From: Hyphomicrobiaceae bacterium
GTDB taxonomy: Bacteria > Pseudomonadota > Alphaproteobacteria > Rhizobiales > Hyphomicrobiaceae
Direction: 5' to 3'
DNA: 6,121 nt
Assembly: GCA_021775715.1 (NCBI GenBank)
Contig: JAJFHI010000465.1
Span: forward strand, 1-6,121
A model generated the notes under the pieces. It was given only the letters and a program-made list of their open reading frames with translations, did not search any database and was not told where the DNA came from. Positions 5,344 to 6,121 of this stretch are shown piece by piece (position 1 is the stretch's first letter; every line of letters begins with the position of its first letter). The position numbers were made by a program, and so were the translations under genes.

Positions 5344-6121
5344 AATTGGCATTGGGTGGCTGACGCTTATCATGGTCGGCAGCTTGCTTGTGCTGTTGCT
5401 GTCCGGCTTGCCTCTCGCATTTGTGACGGGCGGACTTGCTGTCGTCTTTCTGTTTTTGTTGGGTGATGCGGATACGCTCAACATTTTGCCGTCACGCATT
5501 TTCCCATTGATGACGGACTATCAATTGTCTGCCATCCCTCTGTTCATATTTATGGCTTCGATGCTCGAGCGCGCGGGCATCATCCAGCAGATGTTCGACG
5601 CTATCTACAAACTCCTTGGCGGACTGAATGGGGGATTGGCGTCTGCAACGATTATCGCTTCAACAATCCTGGCAGCCATGGTCGGCGTTATTGGTGCAGC
5701 AGTGGTGACGATGGGGATCATCGCGCTCCCAGCGATGCTGGAACGAAAGTACGATACGAAGATCGCCATGGGCTCTATTATGGCAGGCGGTACACTGGGA
5801 ATTCTCATCCCGCCATCGATCCTTGCGATCATCTATGCCGTTGTGGCTGAGCAGTCTGTTGGTGAGTTATTTGTTGGCGCCATTGTGCCAGGCCTAATGT
5901 TGTCCAGCCTCTACGTCATTTATGTCACCGCACGCTGCTATATCAATCCAGAACTTGGCCCACCGATACCCGTCGAAGAGCGTGTTAGCTTTAGAGAAAA
6001 GCTGGGACTGCTGCGCAATATGGCAGCACCTATAATGTTGATCCTCGTGGTGTTCTCGACGCTGTTTTCGGGTGCTGCAACACCTGTTGAAGCAGCTGGT
6101 ATTGGGACCTTCGGCTCGTTC
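5333..6121 (+). CDS. dctM: TRAP transporter large permease (DctM family), N-terminal 263 residues, cut by window edge
   Basis: Multi-spanning inner-membrane subunit that carries the substrate across the membrane, driven by a sodium or proton gradient in this family. The frame is open to the right edge, so 263 codons of an expected 430-460 are present. Family landmarks in order: an N-terminal hydrophobic hairpin (about 8-45), SAIPLFIFMASMLERAGI (66-83), the loop MVGVIGAAVVTMG (116-128) that replaces the SGS-type loop of C4-dicarboxylate DctM proteins, LPAMLERKYD, and the highly conserved GTLGILIPPS (153-162) of the first half's re-entrant region. The VGVIGA/VVTMG wording fits the mannitol/chloroaromatic (COG4664-like) branch, agreeing with the branch of the binding protein. 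It is translationally coupled to dctQ by an 11-base overlap. Family very secure; substrate not readable from sequence. Confidence 0.95.
   Translation, partial: MGLEIGIGWLTLIMVGSLLVLLLSGLPLAFVTGGLAVVFLFLLGDADTLNILPSRIFPLMTDYQLSAIPLFIFMASMLERAGIIQQMFDAIYKLLGGLNGGLASATIIASTILAAMVGVIGAAVVTMGIIALPAMLERKYDTKIAMGSIMAGGTLGILIPPSILAIIYAVVAEQSVGELFVGAIVPGLMLSSLYVIYVTARCYINPELGPPIPVEERVSFREKLGLLRNMAAPIMLILVVFSTLFSGAATPVEAAGIGTFGSF

Overview
This window looks like a fragment of an alphaproteobacterial chromosome. The evidence is the close fit of the left-hand gene to rhizobial-type, single-chain pyruvate carboxylase and the presence of a tripartite TRAP uptake operon, a transporter type very common in marine and soil alphaproteobacteria. 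The assignment rests on recognising protein families by eye and no search was run. No rRNA, tRNA, CRISPR array, insertion sequence or phage gene was seen.

Layout: (1) 1-2099, minus strand: the first 699 codons of pyruvate carboxylase (pyc), covering the whole biotin-carboxylase domain and the first part of the carboxyltransferase domain; the rest lies beyond the left edge. (2) 2100-2918: an 819-base divergent intergenic region with no convincing gene. It holds an AT-rich patch with a candidate promoter and a perfect 17-base palindrome (2358-2374), then about 540 bases of leader or decayed sequence. (3) 2919-4025, plus: a Tat-exported TRAP solute-binding protein (DctP family, 368 aa). (4) 4026-4128: a spacer with a long-range 8-bp inverted repeat. 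(5) 4129-5343, plus: a TRAP small permease with an unusual N-terminal half (TM2-like domain, basic coiled coil, extra membrane segment) ahead of a normal DctQ domain. (6) 5333-6121, plus: the TRAP large permease (DctM), overlapping dctQ by 11 bases and running off the right edge.

How the genes fit together: the periplasmic binding protein captures an organic acid or similar anion, and the DctQ-DctM membrane complex imports it using an ion gradient. The binding protein and large permease resemble the 'mannitol/chloroaromatic compound' branch of TRAP systems (COG4663/COG4664-like), which also contains the 2-oxo-acid binder TakP. The divergent neighbour makes oxaloacetate from pyruvate, so uptake of a 2-oxo or hydroxy acid feeding an anaplerotic step is a reasonable but unproven reading.

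The most notable feature is the TM2-coiled-coil-DctQ fusion. The candidate operator between the divergent genes is the second item worth following up.
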